Notes under the pieces: model-generated
Database searches by the model: none
What the model was told of the DNA's origin: nothing
The model's input: only the letters and a program-made list of their open reading frames with translations
Shown: positions 43,718 through 51,606 of the stretch, piece by piece
Position numbering within the stretch: position 1 is the first letter of the stretch
Layout of the letters: each line of letters opens with the position of its first letter
Program-made: the position numbers and the translations under genes
Assembly: GCF_002101555.1 (NCBI RefSeq)
Contig: NZ_LQOL01000033.1
Coordinates: 20,378-84,377 of the forward strand
From: Mycolicibacterium canariasense
GTDB taxonomy: Bacteria > Actinomycetota > Actinomycetes > Mycobacteriales > Mycobacteriaceae
Direction of reading: 5' to 3'
Length of the DNA stretch: 64,000 nt

Positions 43718-43978
43718 TTATTCCGAAGACGCGGGAGCCACCACCGACAGCACCAGCGACGCGCCGCACGCGGTGAGGTACTGGCGCAGCTGCGAGAGCC
43801 GCGGGTCACTGTCCAGGCGCTCCATGCCGGCCACGGTCGTCGCGTCCGCGCCCATCAGCGCCGCCAGCTGCGCCTGACTGAGTCCGGCGGCGGCGCGTGC
43901 CGCGGCGAGGTCGCGGGTGAACGCCACCTGCGCGCGTGCCGACAGCCGAGCTGCGCGCCGCGCCACCGAGTCCAGCAC
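43718..43978 (-). CDS. XRE-family HTH regulator
   Basis: 86 aa. LAAARAAAGLSQAQLAALMG with TTVAGMERLDSDPRLSQLRQ is a standard Cro/CI-type helix-turn-helix, in the layout of HigA-like antitoxins or small repressors. The partner toxin is not adjacent unless the TA pair downstream counts. It lies 13 bp after the multi-HTH gene and may be co-transcribed. It is a candidate for one of the window's operators. Confidence 0.7.
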   Translation of the reverse strand: MLDSVARRAARLSARAQVAFTRDLAAARAAAGLSQAQLAALMGADATTVAGMERLDSDPRLSQLRQYLTACGASLVLSVVAPASSE

Positions 43979-43991
43979 AGCTACACCCCGA

Positions 43992-46160
43992 TCAGTGACT
44001 CACCGCGAACTGCTGCCACGGCATCAGCTGCGGAAGATGCTCGCTGCGCACCTGCGACGCGGTGACCGGCACCGGGTCACGCGGAACCTTTCCTTCGACC
44101 TGTCGGGCCCGGCGGGCGGCCTCCACGTGGCGGTCCAACAGCAGCAGGCCGCCGCGGTTGATCGGCACGCCGATCTCGATCCAGGCACCGTTCGGGAACT
44201 GCTTCCACTTCGGTTTGGTCGCGGGCCCGCCGGCCAGTGCACCGCGGCGGTACCAGCGCTGCACTGTGCGCTCGCTGACCTGTAGCCGGTCAGCCGCCTC
44301 GCCGACTGTCAGCACCCCGTCCCAGCGGTCGACTCGCAATCGCGGGTAGTGCCCCGCGGCGTATTCCAGTTTCTGGCGGCCCAACCCCAGCAGTTCGCTG
44401 GCGTGGATGCGGTGCACGGTGCCGAAATGCACGCTGTGGAGCTTGCGCGCCCGAATCAGCTGCTTGACCTGTGAGAGCGGGCGGTTGAGGAACCGTGCGG
44501 CGAAGTCCAGGGCCAGAAAGTCGCGGGTGATCGCCCGGCCATGATCGGCGCCGGAAGGCCGCAAGTTTGGGCACAGCCGAGCAACCCGCGCCGAGAACAC
44601 GCCGGCGGCGTACAGGTCACCGTGACGGATGCGCAGCTCATGACCGTCGCGCATCGCCGGGATGAGCCCTTCACGCACCAGGGTCTCGATGGTCGACTTG
44701 CGGCAGCCGGCAAGCAGAGCGGCGGCGCGGCGGGTGTGGATCCACTCCGAGGGGCGCTCGAGCTTCATGGTCTCTTCCAGCCAGGCCATGTAGTTGTTCA
44801 TGTGTTCGGCGGTCAGCGCCGCACCCCGCTTCGGTGCGGCCTCAGCATGGGCCTTTGCCACCCGGTCGTTGTGTTTGTCGATGCGCAGCGTGCGGCGCAG
44901 TGCCACAACGTCATCGGCACGCACCCACAGTTTGTCGGCGCGGGTGATCGCCTCGATGCGCTTAGCCGCGATCCAGCGCCGCAGTGTGCGCACCGTGACC
45001 CCCAGCCTGCCCGCAGCTGTGGGCAGGTCTATGTGGTTCGGGTCGTCAGGGTCGACAGGAGGGCGGCCCTGCTGCTTGGCGTACAGCTCCTGGCGCAGAT
45101 AGATCAGGTGCATTACGTCGTCGGCGCGCACTCGGGCCACGCCGCCGATGACCTGCGTGCGGATCCCGGCGGCGGCCACACGCTTCCGCGCCCCCGACAG
45201 CGACAGCCGCAGTGTCTCCGCGACTTTGGACATCGGCCACAGCGCATTGCCCGCCGCGGTGTCGAAAACCTCGTCGGTGCGGCGCACTTGGTCGGGAGTG
45301 ATCGCAGGTGCCATCACACGCAACGCGTTGAGGTAGGCGCGCTTGGCTTCCGGTGTCTTCCGTTTGGCCAGCGCGATTTTGGCGAAATCGATCAACTGCA
45401 GCTGCGAAGACTTGAACGGCACCGTGTGCGTGGCCAGCAGCGAGGCCTTGATCAGCGCGTGCGGGCCCCGCCCCACGATCGGCAACGTGAACGGGTCCTG
45501 GCGCGACCAGCGGCGCACGGTCTCCTCGCTGACGCGCATGGTCTTGGCGACCTCTGCCAGCGGCACGCCCAGGTCACTGTCGACGGCAGGGGCGGTGGGC
45601 CGGTAGGCGGCGGTGTCGGTGCGGAAGTAGACGTCGGCGCCGAATTTCAGGTCGGGACGATGTGTCAGCGCCCACACCAGATCCGAGCGCACCCGCACCG
45701 TGCGCCCGAACGTCACTTTGGGTAGGCGTCCGCCACTGATCAAGCGCCGTACACCGCTGGCGCTGGTGCCCAGTGCCGTTGCGGCTTCGGCGATCGTCAG
45801 CATCCGGACCTGCTGGCTGTAGACGGGGCCGTCGATCTGGCGCACACCGCCGGCCCGTAGTGCAGCGGCTTCCAGTTCGGCCTGCTGCTGCGCCGGCAGA
45901 GGGTGCAGCTGGATGCCGGGGTGCCACGGCTGGCCGAACATCGAGGCGGCGGCTTCCAGCGCGGTGGCGCGCGGTGGGTCCGGCGGGGTCGGCAGTTCCT
46001 GTTCGCGCCAGCGCTGTGCTTCGGCTTCCTGATGGCGGCGACTGGCCTGCAGCTGGCGCAGAATCTCCTGCTGCCAGTGTGGAGGCCGGGACCAGAACGA
46101 TGGCAGCACTTCGTCCGCGTAGTCCGCGGGGTCGATCCAGTTGCTGTCGGCGTCGGTCAT
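43992..46160 (-). CDS. Multi-HTH DNA-binding protein, candidate replication initiator
   Basis: 722 aa from ATG 46160. Seven stretches look like excisionase/MerR-type helix-turn-helix modules: about residues 120-162 (AATALGTSASGVRRLI), 200-225, 308-350, 379-420 (AAGRLGVTVRTLRRWI), 475-515, 550-590 and 617-645 (AADRLQVSERTVQRWY), several followed by the hydrophobic end of such a domain (ARVRADDVMHL, LWVRADDVVAL). There is no enzyme motif, so it is a bead-string DNA binder. It ends 60 bp past the TA region and starts beside the inverted-repeat AT-rich region, fitting an initiator or partition protein that binds repeats. No known Rep family is recognised. Confidence 0.68.
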   Translation of the reverse strand: MTDADSNWIDPADYADEVLPSFWSRPPHWQQEILRQLQASRRHQEAEAQRWREQELPTPPDPPRATALEAAASMFGQPWHPGIQLHPLPAQQQAELEAAALRAGGVRQIDGPVYSQQVRMLTIAEAATALGTSASGVRRLISGGRLPKVTFGRTVRVRSDLVWALTHRPDLKFGADVYFRTDTAAYRPTAPAVDSDLGVPLAEVAKTMRVSEETVRRWSRQDPFTLPIVGRGPHALIKASLLATHTVPFKSSQLQLIDFAKIALAKRKTPEAKRAYLNALRVMAPAITPDQVRRTDEVFDTAAGNALWPMSKVAETLRLSLSGARKRVAAAGIRTQVIGGVARVRADDVMHLIYLRQELYAKQQGRPPVDPDDPNHIDLPTAAGRLGVTVRTLRRWIAAKRIEAITRADKLWVRADDVVALRRTLRIDKHNDRVAKAHAEAAPKRGAALTAEHMNNYMAWLEETMKLERPSEWIHTRRAAALLAGCRKSTIETLVREGLIPAMRDGHELRIRHGDLYAAGVFSARVARLCPNLRPSGADHGRAITRDFLALDFAARFLNRPLSQVKQLIRARKLHSVHFGTVHRIHASELLGLGRQKLEYAAGHYPRLRVDRWDGVLTVGEAADRLQVSERTVQRWYRRGALAGGPATKPKWKQFPNGAWIEIGVPINRGGLLLLDRHVEAARRARQVEGKVPRDPVPVTASQVRSEHLPQLMPWQQFAVSH

Positions 46161-46201
46161 GGCGCACACGGTAGCGGATGCATCGCGCAGTGCAGCCGCT
46201 A

Positions 46202-46215
46202 GATGCACGTGCATC
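46202..46215. promoter_or_regulatory. 14-bp perfect palindrome before the multi-HTH gene
   Basis: GATGCACGTGCATC, 42 bp before the start codon. Likely an autoregulatory or initiator-binding site. Related GTGCAT/ATGCAC words occur in the inverted repeat at 57317-57347. Confidence 0.55.
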
Positions 46216-46291
46216 ACCGTGTCGCGGCGAAGACTCTGCCGATCGCGTGACTCATCTCACAGGATTTCGTAGACAGTTGTCGGACGCCAAA

Positions 46292-46756
46292 CCGCTGGCG
46301 TAGAACGCACGAGTATTCTCGATTGACGCACCTTCGACCAGCGGAAACTGTCAGCACCGCGTGCAATCTCCGAGCTACCTGCAGCGCAGCATCCATGTCG
46401 CCAGAAGGGGGAGGGGGTCGTCAATCATGAAGAAATTCAATGAAACACTTTTCGCTACAACAACGGTCTTATTGTCGGATGCGTAAAAGTAGAAGTGCCT
46501 GATAGATACATATAACTAGATACACTAACTAAAAATATGAACGAGTAAGAGAAACTGTCACCATTCACCGCCCCGATAAACCGCTGTGAGCCACGCCACA
46601 GGCCACGGTGTAGAGACGGTTACCGTCAGACCCCCTCCCTCCTCTGGCGACACCAACGCACCTGTCCAGCTCACGCCGAGATCACCGAAAACTCTGACAC
46701 TTTCCACAGGTCAACGGTGCGCCAACCGGAGAAGTTCGTGCGATCTGCGCCAGCGG
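46292..46756. other. Putative replication origin: inverted repeats around an AT-rich core
   Basis: Left arm 46292-46420 and right arm 46627-46756 are imperfect inverted copies. CCGCTGGCG at the outer left end matches CGCCAGCGG at the right; GTCGCCAGAAGGGGGAGG at the inner left end matches the complement of the run around 46631-46652; the middle also aligns (CGCACGA, CGCACC). Between them, 46421-46560 is strongly AT-rich (for example ATACATATAACTAGATACAC), an outlier in this GC-rich window. A DnaA-box-like TTTCCACAG occurs in the right arm. No convincing gene lies in 46161-47042. Origin function is inference. Confidence 0.65.
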
Positions 46757-46832
46757 AACCCCGGCGCTGCCTCGACCGCTGAGGGGTGCGCAGACCGGCC
46801 CGCATGGGGTTTCATGATCAGCTGACGAAAGG

Positions 46833-46843
46833 GGGACGTGACA
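46833..46843 (+). promoter_or_regulatory. GGGACGTGACA element right of the origin region
   Basis: Exact 11-mer, pointing at the protease lipoprotein gene 200 bp further on, or at a possible 31-codon frame starting at once after it. Confidence 0.5.
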
Positions 46844-46939
46844 GTGAAACCGTGGAAAGGCCTTTGCTGGGAGGCGGTGCAGGTGAGCGTGGAGGAGGCT
46901 GCTGAATCCGCAGGTCAGCGGGCCGTGACCGATGCGTAA
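46844..46939 (+). CDS. Possible 31-aa peptide
   Basis: GTG start directly after GGGGGACGTGACA, which doubles as a ribosome site. VKPWKGLCWEAVQVSVEEAA, acidic helix. Too short to judge by codon bias; listed because of its position. Confidence 0.25.
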   Translation: MKPWKGLCWEAVQVSVEEAAESAGQRAVTDA

Positions 46940-47042
46940 ACCGTGGATGATTTGCTTTCAACGCTACCGCCGCGACAAAAGTGCAGGTCGCGGCGGTGAT
47001 CGCATATTTGCCGAGTTGTCATCCCCGTGTGACCATGGAGGT

Positions 47043-47915
47043 ATGTCCACCCGATTTGCGCAGGTCACGAGGCTGACGGCAGCTGTCGCAGCTGTCGCGG
47101 CTTTGGCTGCCTGCTCGCCGGGTGACGGGATCGCCGTGCAGTCGACCGCTGGGACTGCGACGCCCTCCCCCGAGCTTCTGCAGCCCGAGACGAAGCCGTC
47201 CAACGAAGAGCCGCAGGGGTACGTCGATGTCAGCGACGTACCCCTCGCTCTCACGTTCGATACCTCCGGCTTGCCCGCCCAGTACGGCGACCCGGCCCCC
47301 GGCATCAAAATCACACGCAGGGATGCACAGGATGCCCCTCAGCGCTGCAGTCTGGGTCCTGCAATCATCACGCATGCTGGTCGATCAGGTTTCGTAACCG
47401 CCGGCCATTGCTCGGACAACGGCGCTGACCAGTACGTGCAGATCGGAGACCGAGATTTCGCTGACGACTCGCTCGGCGCTGTCGTCTCCGTCGAGGTCGC
47501 TGTCGATGCCCGGCCTGTGCGTGACAGTGGAGTGATCTGGACAGATGAAGCAGCAGATGACGGCTGGGTCGCCGGAAAGTGGCCGGTCCTCGACGCGATG
47601 ACGGTCAGTGATGTCCAGGGCCTCCGTCCTGGCACACCTATCTGCGTCAACGGCGCAGTCTCTGGCGTCAAGTGCAGTCCCCTGATTCAGGCCGATGAGC
47701 AGAGCATTCGGTTCCGGCCGATCACTACAGGGGGCGACTCTGGGGCTCCGGTGTTCGTCGTGGACCACGATGGGCGAGCCCGACTGATCGGAATCCTCGG
47801 CGGCGAATGGGTGGTTGACCGCCCTGACGGACGTACTGTCCCGCAATGGAGCGAGGCGATGTACCTCGCACCCGTGCTTGCCGATCTTTCTGCGCAGCCC
47901 GTACTCCCGCGCTGA
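47043..47915 (+). CDS. Exported trypsin-like serine protease (lipoprotein)
   Basis: 290 aa. Signal peptide with lipobox LAAC (Cys24), a Pro/Ser/Thr-rich linker, then a chymotrypsin-fold domain with the triad His122 (VTAGHCS), Asp161 (RDSGVIW) and Ser233 (TGGDSGAPVFV). Cys residues around the His and the CVNGAVSGVKC segment may form disulfides. It would act at the cell surface, for example processing exported proteins. GGAGG is close to the ATG. It is the first gene of the rightward envelope region after the origin. Confidence 0.75.
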   Translation: MSTRFAQVTRLTAAVAAVAALAACSPGDGIAVQSTAGTATPSPELLQPETKPSNEEPQGYVDVSDVPLALTFDTSGLPAQYGDPAPGIKITRRDAQDAPQRCSLGPAIITHAGRSGFVTAGHCSDNGADQYVQIGDRDFADDSLGAVVSVEVAVDARPVRDSGVIWTDEAADDGWVAGKWPVLDAMTVSDVQGLRPGTPICVNGAVSGVKCSPLIQADEQSIRFRPITTGGDSGAPVFVVDHDGRARLIGILGGEWVVDRPDGRTVPQWSEAMYLAPVLADLSAQPVLPR

Positions 47916-47965
47916 TCGATGCGTCTCGTCGGTGGAACTGACCTCCGCGATGCCATGCTGGATGC

Positions 47966-49342
47966 ATGCCAGCAGCGCCTGACCTAGACGTATCGCGACC
48001 CACAGCCGAAGAGGTCGCCGCGGCTGCCGCTATGGCAGCGGCCTTGGACAATTTCGGCCGCGGCGTGGAGGCGAGCAGCACGCATTTCGGTTCAGTGGCG
48101 ACCGGTGAGGCACTTGAAGGTGCGCTCGGCGACATGGCCGGAACGCGTGACACCGTCGACGGCGGTGCGACGTCTGCGGTCGCAGCCGCGCAGACGATGC
48201 GCGGTATGCGCGCCGGCGGCGATGCCTGGTTGCGGGATGCCCCCAAGCAGGCCGATCTAGAGCGCGCCGAGCAGAAGGTGGCGTCGGTTCGCGCAGAGAT
48301 GCAGCTGGCGGCGCTGTCGGGGCTGCCGGCGAGCCTGATTCAGGAGCGGTTGGCCGCTGCTCAGAATGAGCTGCGGGAGTTGGAGTCTCGTCGTGCCGCA
48401 GCGGACGAAGCCTACGAACGTGCGTGTCGCCGCGCAGCGGAAAAGCTGGGCACTCGAGGCAAGTGCCAGCTACCCGAGGGTGGTACTCCGCGGCGTGTTC
48501 CGCAGAGCAGCGAAGACACCGATGCCGACATTCCACGTACCACGGCCAACAAGCTCGATACCCCGCCGGCCGCCGCCCCGTCGACACCTGGTGCTCCAGC
48601 GCCCGGTACTCCGGCACCGTCCGCTCCGCCGGCGACGCGTCCGTCATCGGCACCGCCGGCCACCGCGCCCAGTACCAGCTCCTCCTCCCCCGGCTTGAAC
48701 GCGGATGCGCTGAAACTGCTGGCGAGCCAGGCCCAGAACCCGCAGCAGCCACAGATGGCAGCACCGCCCCAGCAGCCGGCGCCGCAGCCAGCCGCCCAGT
48801 CCGGCGCGCCGACAGCGGCGGGGCCGGCGCAGAACGCGAAGACCTCCGGCGCGCTGACAGCCGATGACTTCGGGGGCACCATCGCCCCCGCACCGGTCGG
48901 TCTGGGCCTGGCCAGCGGCGGATCGCCTGCGGCCACGGTGAGTCCGTCCACCCCGGCACCGGCTGCCGCCGCCGCCGCGCCGGTGTCGCAGACGCCGGGT
49001 ACCTCGGCCAACAACCTGTCGACGGCCGCAGACACCTCGGGGCGCTCCGAGCCTGCACGCACGGCCTACAACCCGACCACGACAACCTCGCACGCCACTG
49101 GCTCAGCGGCTGCTCCGGCGACGCCGCTGGCCGGCCGCGGCATGGGCGTCGGTGCGGGGATGCCACACATGCCGATGGTCCCGATGGGCGGAATGCCCGG
49201 CGGTGGGGCCGGCGGCGGCGGATCCCGCGGCGGTGACGGATCGAAGGTGACCGCCTATGACAGCGGCCGCGACCACGGCGCCAGTTCCATCAACGAAGCG
49301 GTGCGGGGCGGCACGATCGCGCAACGTCGCGAGTTGGACTGA
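47966..49342 (+). CDS. 458-aa Ala/Pro/Gly-rich protein, ESX-substrate-like
   Basis: Helical N-terminal 170 residues with two long helices (AAAMAAALDNFGRGVEASST; ERAEQKVASVRAEMQLAALS) and no signal peptide. Then a Pro/Ala/Ser-rich stretch, and a Gly/Met-rich C-terminal region (GMGVGAGMPHMPMVPMGGMP). This order resembles Esp-type ESX-associated proteins (EspB and relatives have a helical N-terminus and a disordered tail), but no WxG or YxxxD/E signal is seen. It shares its C-terminal style with the 702-aa protein at 59287-61395. Function uncertain. Confidence 0.55.
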   Translation: MPAAPDLDVSRPTAEEVAAAAAMAAALDNFGRGVEASSTHFGSVATGEALEGALGDMAGTRDTVDGGATSAVAAAQTMRGMRAGGDAWLRDAPKQADLERAEQKVASVRAEMQLAALSGLPASLIQERLAAAQNELRELESRRAAADEAYERACRRAAEKLGTRGKCQLPEGGTPRRVPQSSEDTDADIPRTTANKLDTPPAAAPSTPGAPAPGTPAPSAPPATRPSSAPPATAPSTSSSSPGLNADALKLLASQAQNPQQPQMAAPPQQPAPQPAAQSGAPTAAGPAQNAKTSGALTADDFGGTIAPAPVGLGLASGGSPAATVSPSTPAPAAAAAAPVSQTPGTSANNLSTAADTSGRSEPARTAYNPTTTTSHATGSAAAPATPLAGRGMGVGAGMPHMPMVPMGGMPGGGAGGGGSRGGDGSKVTAYDSGRDHGASSINEAVRGGTIAQRRELD

Positions 49343-49446
49343 CAGCCCAGGTCTTCTAGCTGCAGGTTCGCTGCTTAACCCGCCCAGTCTCTCGGCCATT
49401 CCCGCGTCTGACCTGCGACGCGCCGCAGTGCGATTCACACCCGTGA

Positions 49447-51606
49447 ATGTGGTCGCATGCGCGCGTGAACTCACGTAAGCAGCCTGACCGTCCCGCACTG
49501 AGCCCTAAAGTTGCAGGTCAGAAGTCCCGCGATCAGGCCCGACATGTCTCCACCACGACGGGCGTACCCACCCCCCTCCTGCGGGCCAAGCTCGCCGCGG
49601 GCACCGTCGCGGCCGTCACGCTGGCCTCGGTGCTCACCGCTGCGCCCGCAACGGCAACCAATGATCTGTTGCGGCCGACTCACCGGGTAGCTGTCACATT
49701 GCTGTCCGAGATCAGCGACTCCGCGCCGGTTTTCGGTGTCGCCGACTCTCACCTGTACAACCTTGGCCCCGAGGAACTCACGGCGCGGCTGACGGAGCTG
49801 CGTGGCCTCGGCGTGACCGACCTGCGGGTCGCGGTTCCGTGGGTTTACATCGAACCTGCGGCCGGCACATACGACTGGTCGAAGATGGACGCCCTGGTGG
49901 CCAAGGCCAGCGATATGGGGTTCACCCTGACAGGCGCAGTCACCGCTACGCCGACCTGGGCCGGTCTGCCGTTGGCCGGCGCCCCGAATCCGGACACCTA
50001 CGCCGCATTCGCAGGCTCGGTGGCGGCACGGTACGGCTCGCAGATCGCGAGCTATGAGATCTGGAACGAGCCGAACGGTGTGATGTTCTACGCCCCGGTC
50101 AGCGCCTCCGGCTACACCGAGATGCTCAAGGCCGCATACACCGCGATCAAGGCCGCCAATCCGGATGCGGCGGTCCTCGCCGGATCACTGGGCGCGACCA
50201 CCAACGTCAACGGAATCTCGGTGACTCCGCAGCGTTTCCTGGAACAGATGTACGCCGCCGGCGCCGCCGGCTACTTCGACGCGCTGTCCTATCACCCCTA
50301 CCACTACACGCTCCCTTTCTCCGCGGGCACGGGTACCGCCAACACGCCGCTGGAGCAGGTCAAAGCGCTCTACGAGCTGATGGTCGCCAACGGCGATGGG
50401 GGAAAACAGATTTGGGCCACCGAATACGGCACCGCCACCACTCCGGGCTGGGGCGTCACCCAGACCGAGCAGGCGGCGCTGCTGCGGGACTTCCTCACCG
50501 CCTGGTCCAAGCTGTCTTACACCGGGCCGGCGTTCGTGTACACGTCCCAGGACGCGCAGACCGGAATTCTCAACCACGAGTACAACTTCGGACTGTTCAC
50601 CTCCTCTGGTGCGCCCAAGCTTGCCGCGCAGGTGCTCGCCGAGCTGATTGCGGCGAGCGGCCTCGGTGAGCTACCCGACTACACCGCGCCCAAAATGGGT
50701 GCCGCACGGGACCTGTACTTACAGTTGGCATCGGTCGGATTCGGGCTGGCCAATACCGCGCTGATCATTCCCAACGCAGCGATCGCCGTGATCTACAACC
50801 TGATGCCGGGCCCGCTGCGCAAGGCGTTCACCGCGGTAGCCAACGCGGTCTCGGCGGTCGTCGCCCAGGTCGCGATCGCGGTGACCCCGGCCGTGCAGGC
50901 AGCGCTGGGCCTGGTAATCCGCGCTCTGCCACAGACTCCCGCTCCCGCTACCGACGCCACCGAGGACGAGACAGACGACAAGACAACCGCCCTGGCGCAG
51001 GAAGAGGCCGACAACGACGACGCGGGCGAGGAGACTGGTAACCCGACGAGCGAGGCCGCCGCGGTGTCCGACGACATCGATGCTGCACCAGTCGGGGCCC
51101 CGACCGCCGATGCTGTCGCCGGTGAGCTGGTCACCATCTCCGACCCCGACACTGCACAGGAGCCGGCAGTCGAGCCCGCCCTGGTCGAGGATTCCCTGAC
51201 CGAACCAGTCGAGGAGACCGAACCCAGCTCCGACCCAGCTCCGATCGAAACCGACACCGAAGCCGAAGTCGTCGATTCCTCAGCCGAGACGGAAACGGTC
51301 GGCTCCGACGAACCTGCGGGCGACACCGAGACCGAGGCTGAACCCGCCACGAACGACGCCACGGTCACCGGTGAGGGCACTGACACCGAGGCTGAGTCAC
51401 AGCGAGCGGAAGAAGCCCTTGGCGAGGGCAGTGCCGCGAAGTCTGAGCGGTCCCCGCGTCGGGCGCCGCGCACGGCCATGGCGCCATCGGCTGACAGGTC
51501 GACCTCGCCGGCGGCCCAACGCGGCCATCGCGGGGACGATGCGCGGTCCGCGCCGCGGGAATCCGGGCGCGAGGGCAGCCGGTCGAATTCCAGGGCTGGC
51601 GAATGA
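49447..51606 (+). CDS. Exported GH-A clan glycoside hydrolase with acidic/Arg-Ser tail
   Basis: 719 aa. A long basic N-region, then a signal peptide ending APATA (about residue 70). Residues 85-400 are a TIM-barrel glycosidase of clan GH-A: acid/base Glu208 in YEIWNEPNG and nucleophile Glu326 in IWATEYGTA, also HPYHY. Cellulase/GH5- or GH39-like; substrate unknown, perhaps envelope or biofilm glycan. After a helical hydrophobic part (about 430-500) comes a 150-residue Asp/Glu/Thr-rich linker, then a basic Arg/Ser/Pro tail. The start could also be GTG 49465. It overlaps the next gene by 4 bases. Confidence 0.68.
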   Translation: MWSHARVNSRKQPDRPALSPKVAGQKSRDQARHVSTTTGVPTPLLRAKLAAGTVAAVTLASVLTAAPATATNDLLRPTHRVAVTLLSEISDSAPVFGVADSHLYNLGPEELTARLTELRGLGVTDLRVAVPWVYIEPAAGTYDWSKMDALVAKASDMGFTLTGAVTATPTWAGLPLAGAPNPDTYAAFAGSVAARYGSQIASYEIWNEPNGVMFYAPVSASGYTEMLKAAYTAIKAANPDAAVLAGSLGATTNVNGISVTPQRFLEQMYAAGAAGYFDALSYHPYHYTLPFSAGTGTANTPLEQVKALYELMVANGDGGKQIWATEYGTATTPGWGVTQTEQAALLRDFLTAWSKLSYTGPAFVYTSQDAQTGILNHEYNFGLFTSSGAPKLAAQVLAELIAASGLGELPDYTAPKMGAARDLYLQLASVGFGLANTALIIPNAAIAVIYNLMPGPLRKAFTAVANAVSAVVAQVAIAVTPAVQAALGLVIRALPQTPAPATDATEDETDDKTTALAQEEADNDDAGEETGNPTSEAAAVSDDIDAAPVGAPTADAVAGELVTISDPDTAQEPAVEPALVEDSLTEPVEETEPSSDPAPIETDTEAEVVDSSAETETVGSDEPAGDTETEAEPATNDATVTGEGTDTEAESQRAEEALGEGSAAKSERSPRRAPRTAMAPSADRSTSPAAQRGHRGDDARSAPRESGREGSRSNSRAGE

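Noticed and set aside
46586..46825. 79-aa plus-strand open frame inside the origin region
   Set aside because: It spans the right inverted-repeat arm, has no ribosome site and its sequence follows the repeat rather than codon bias.
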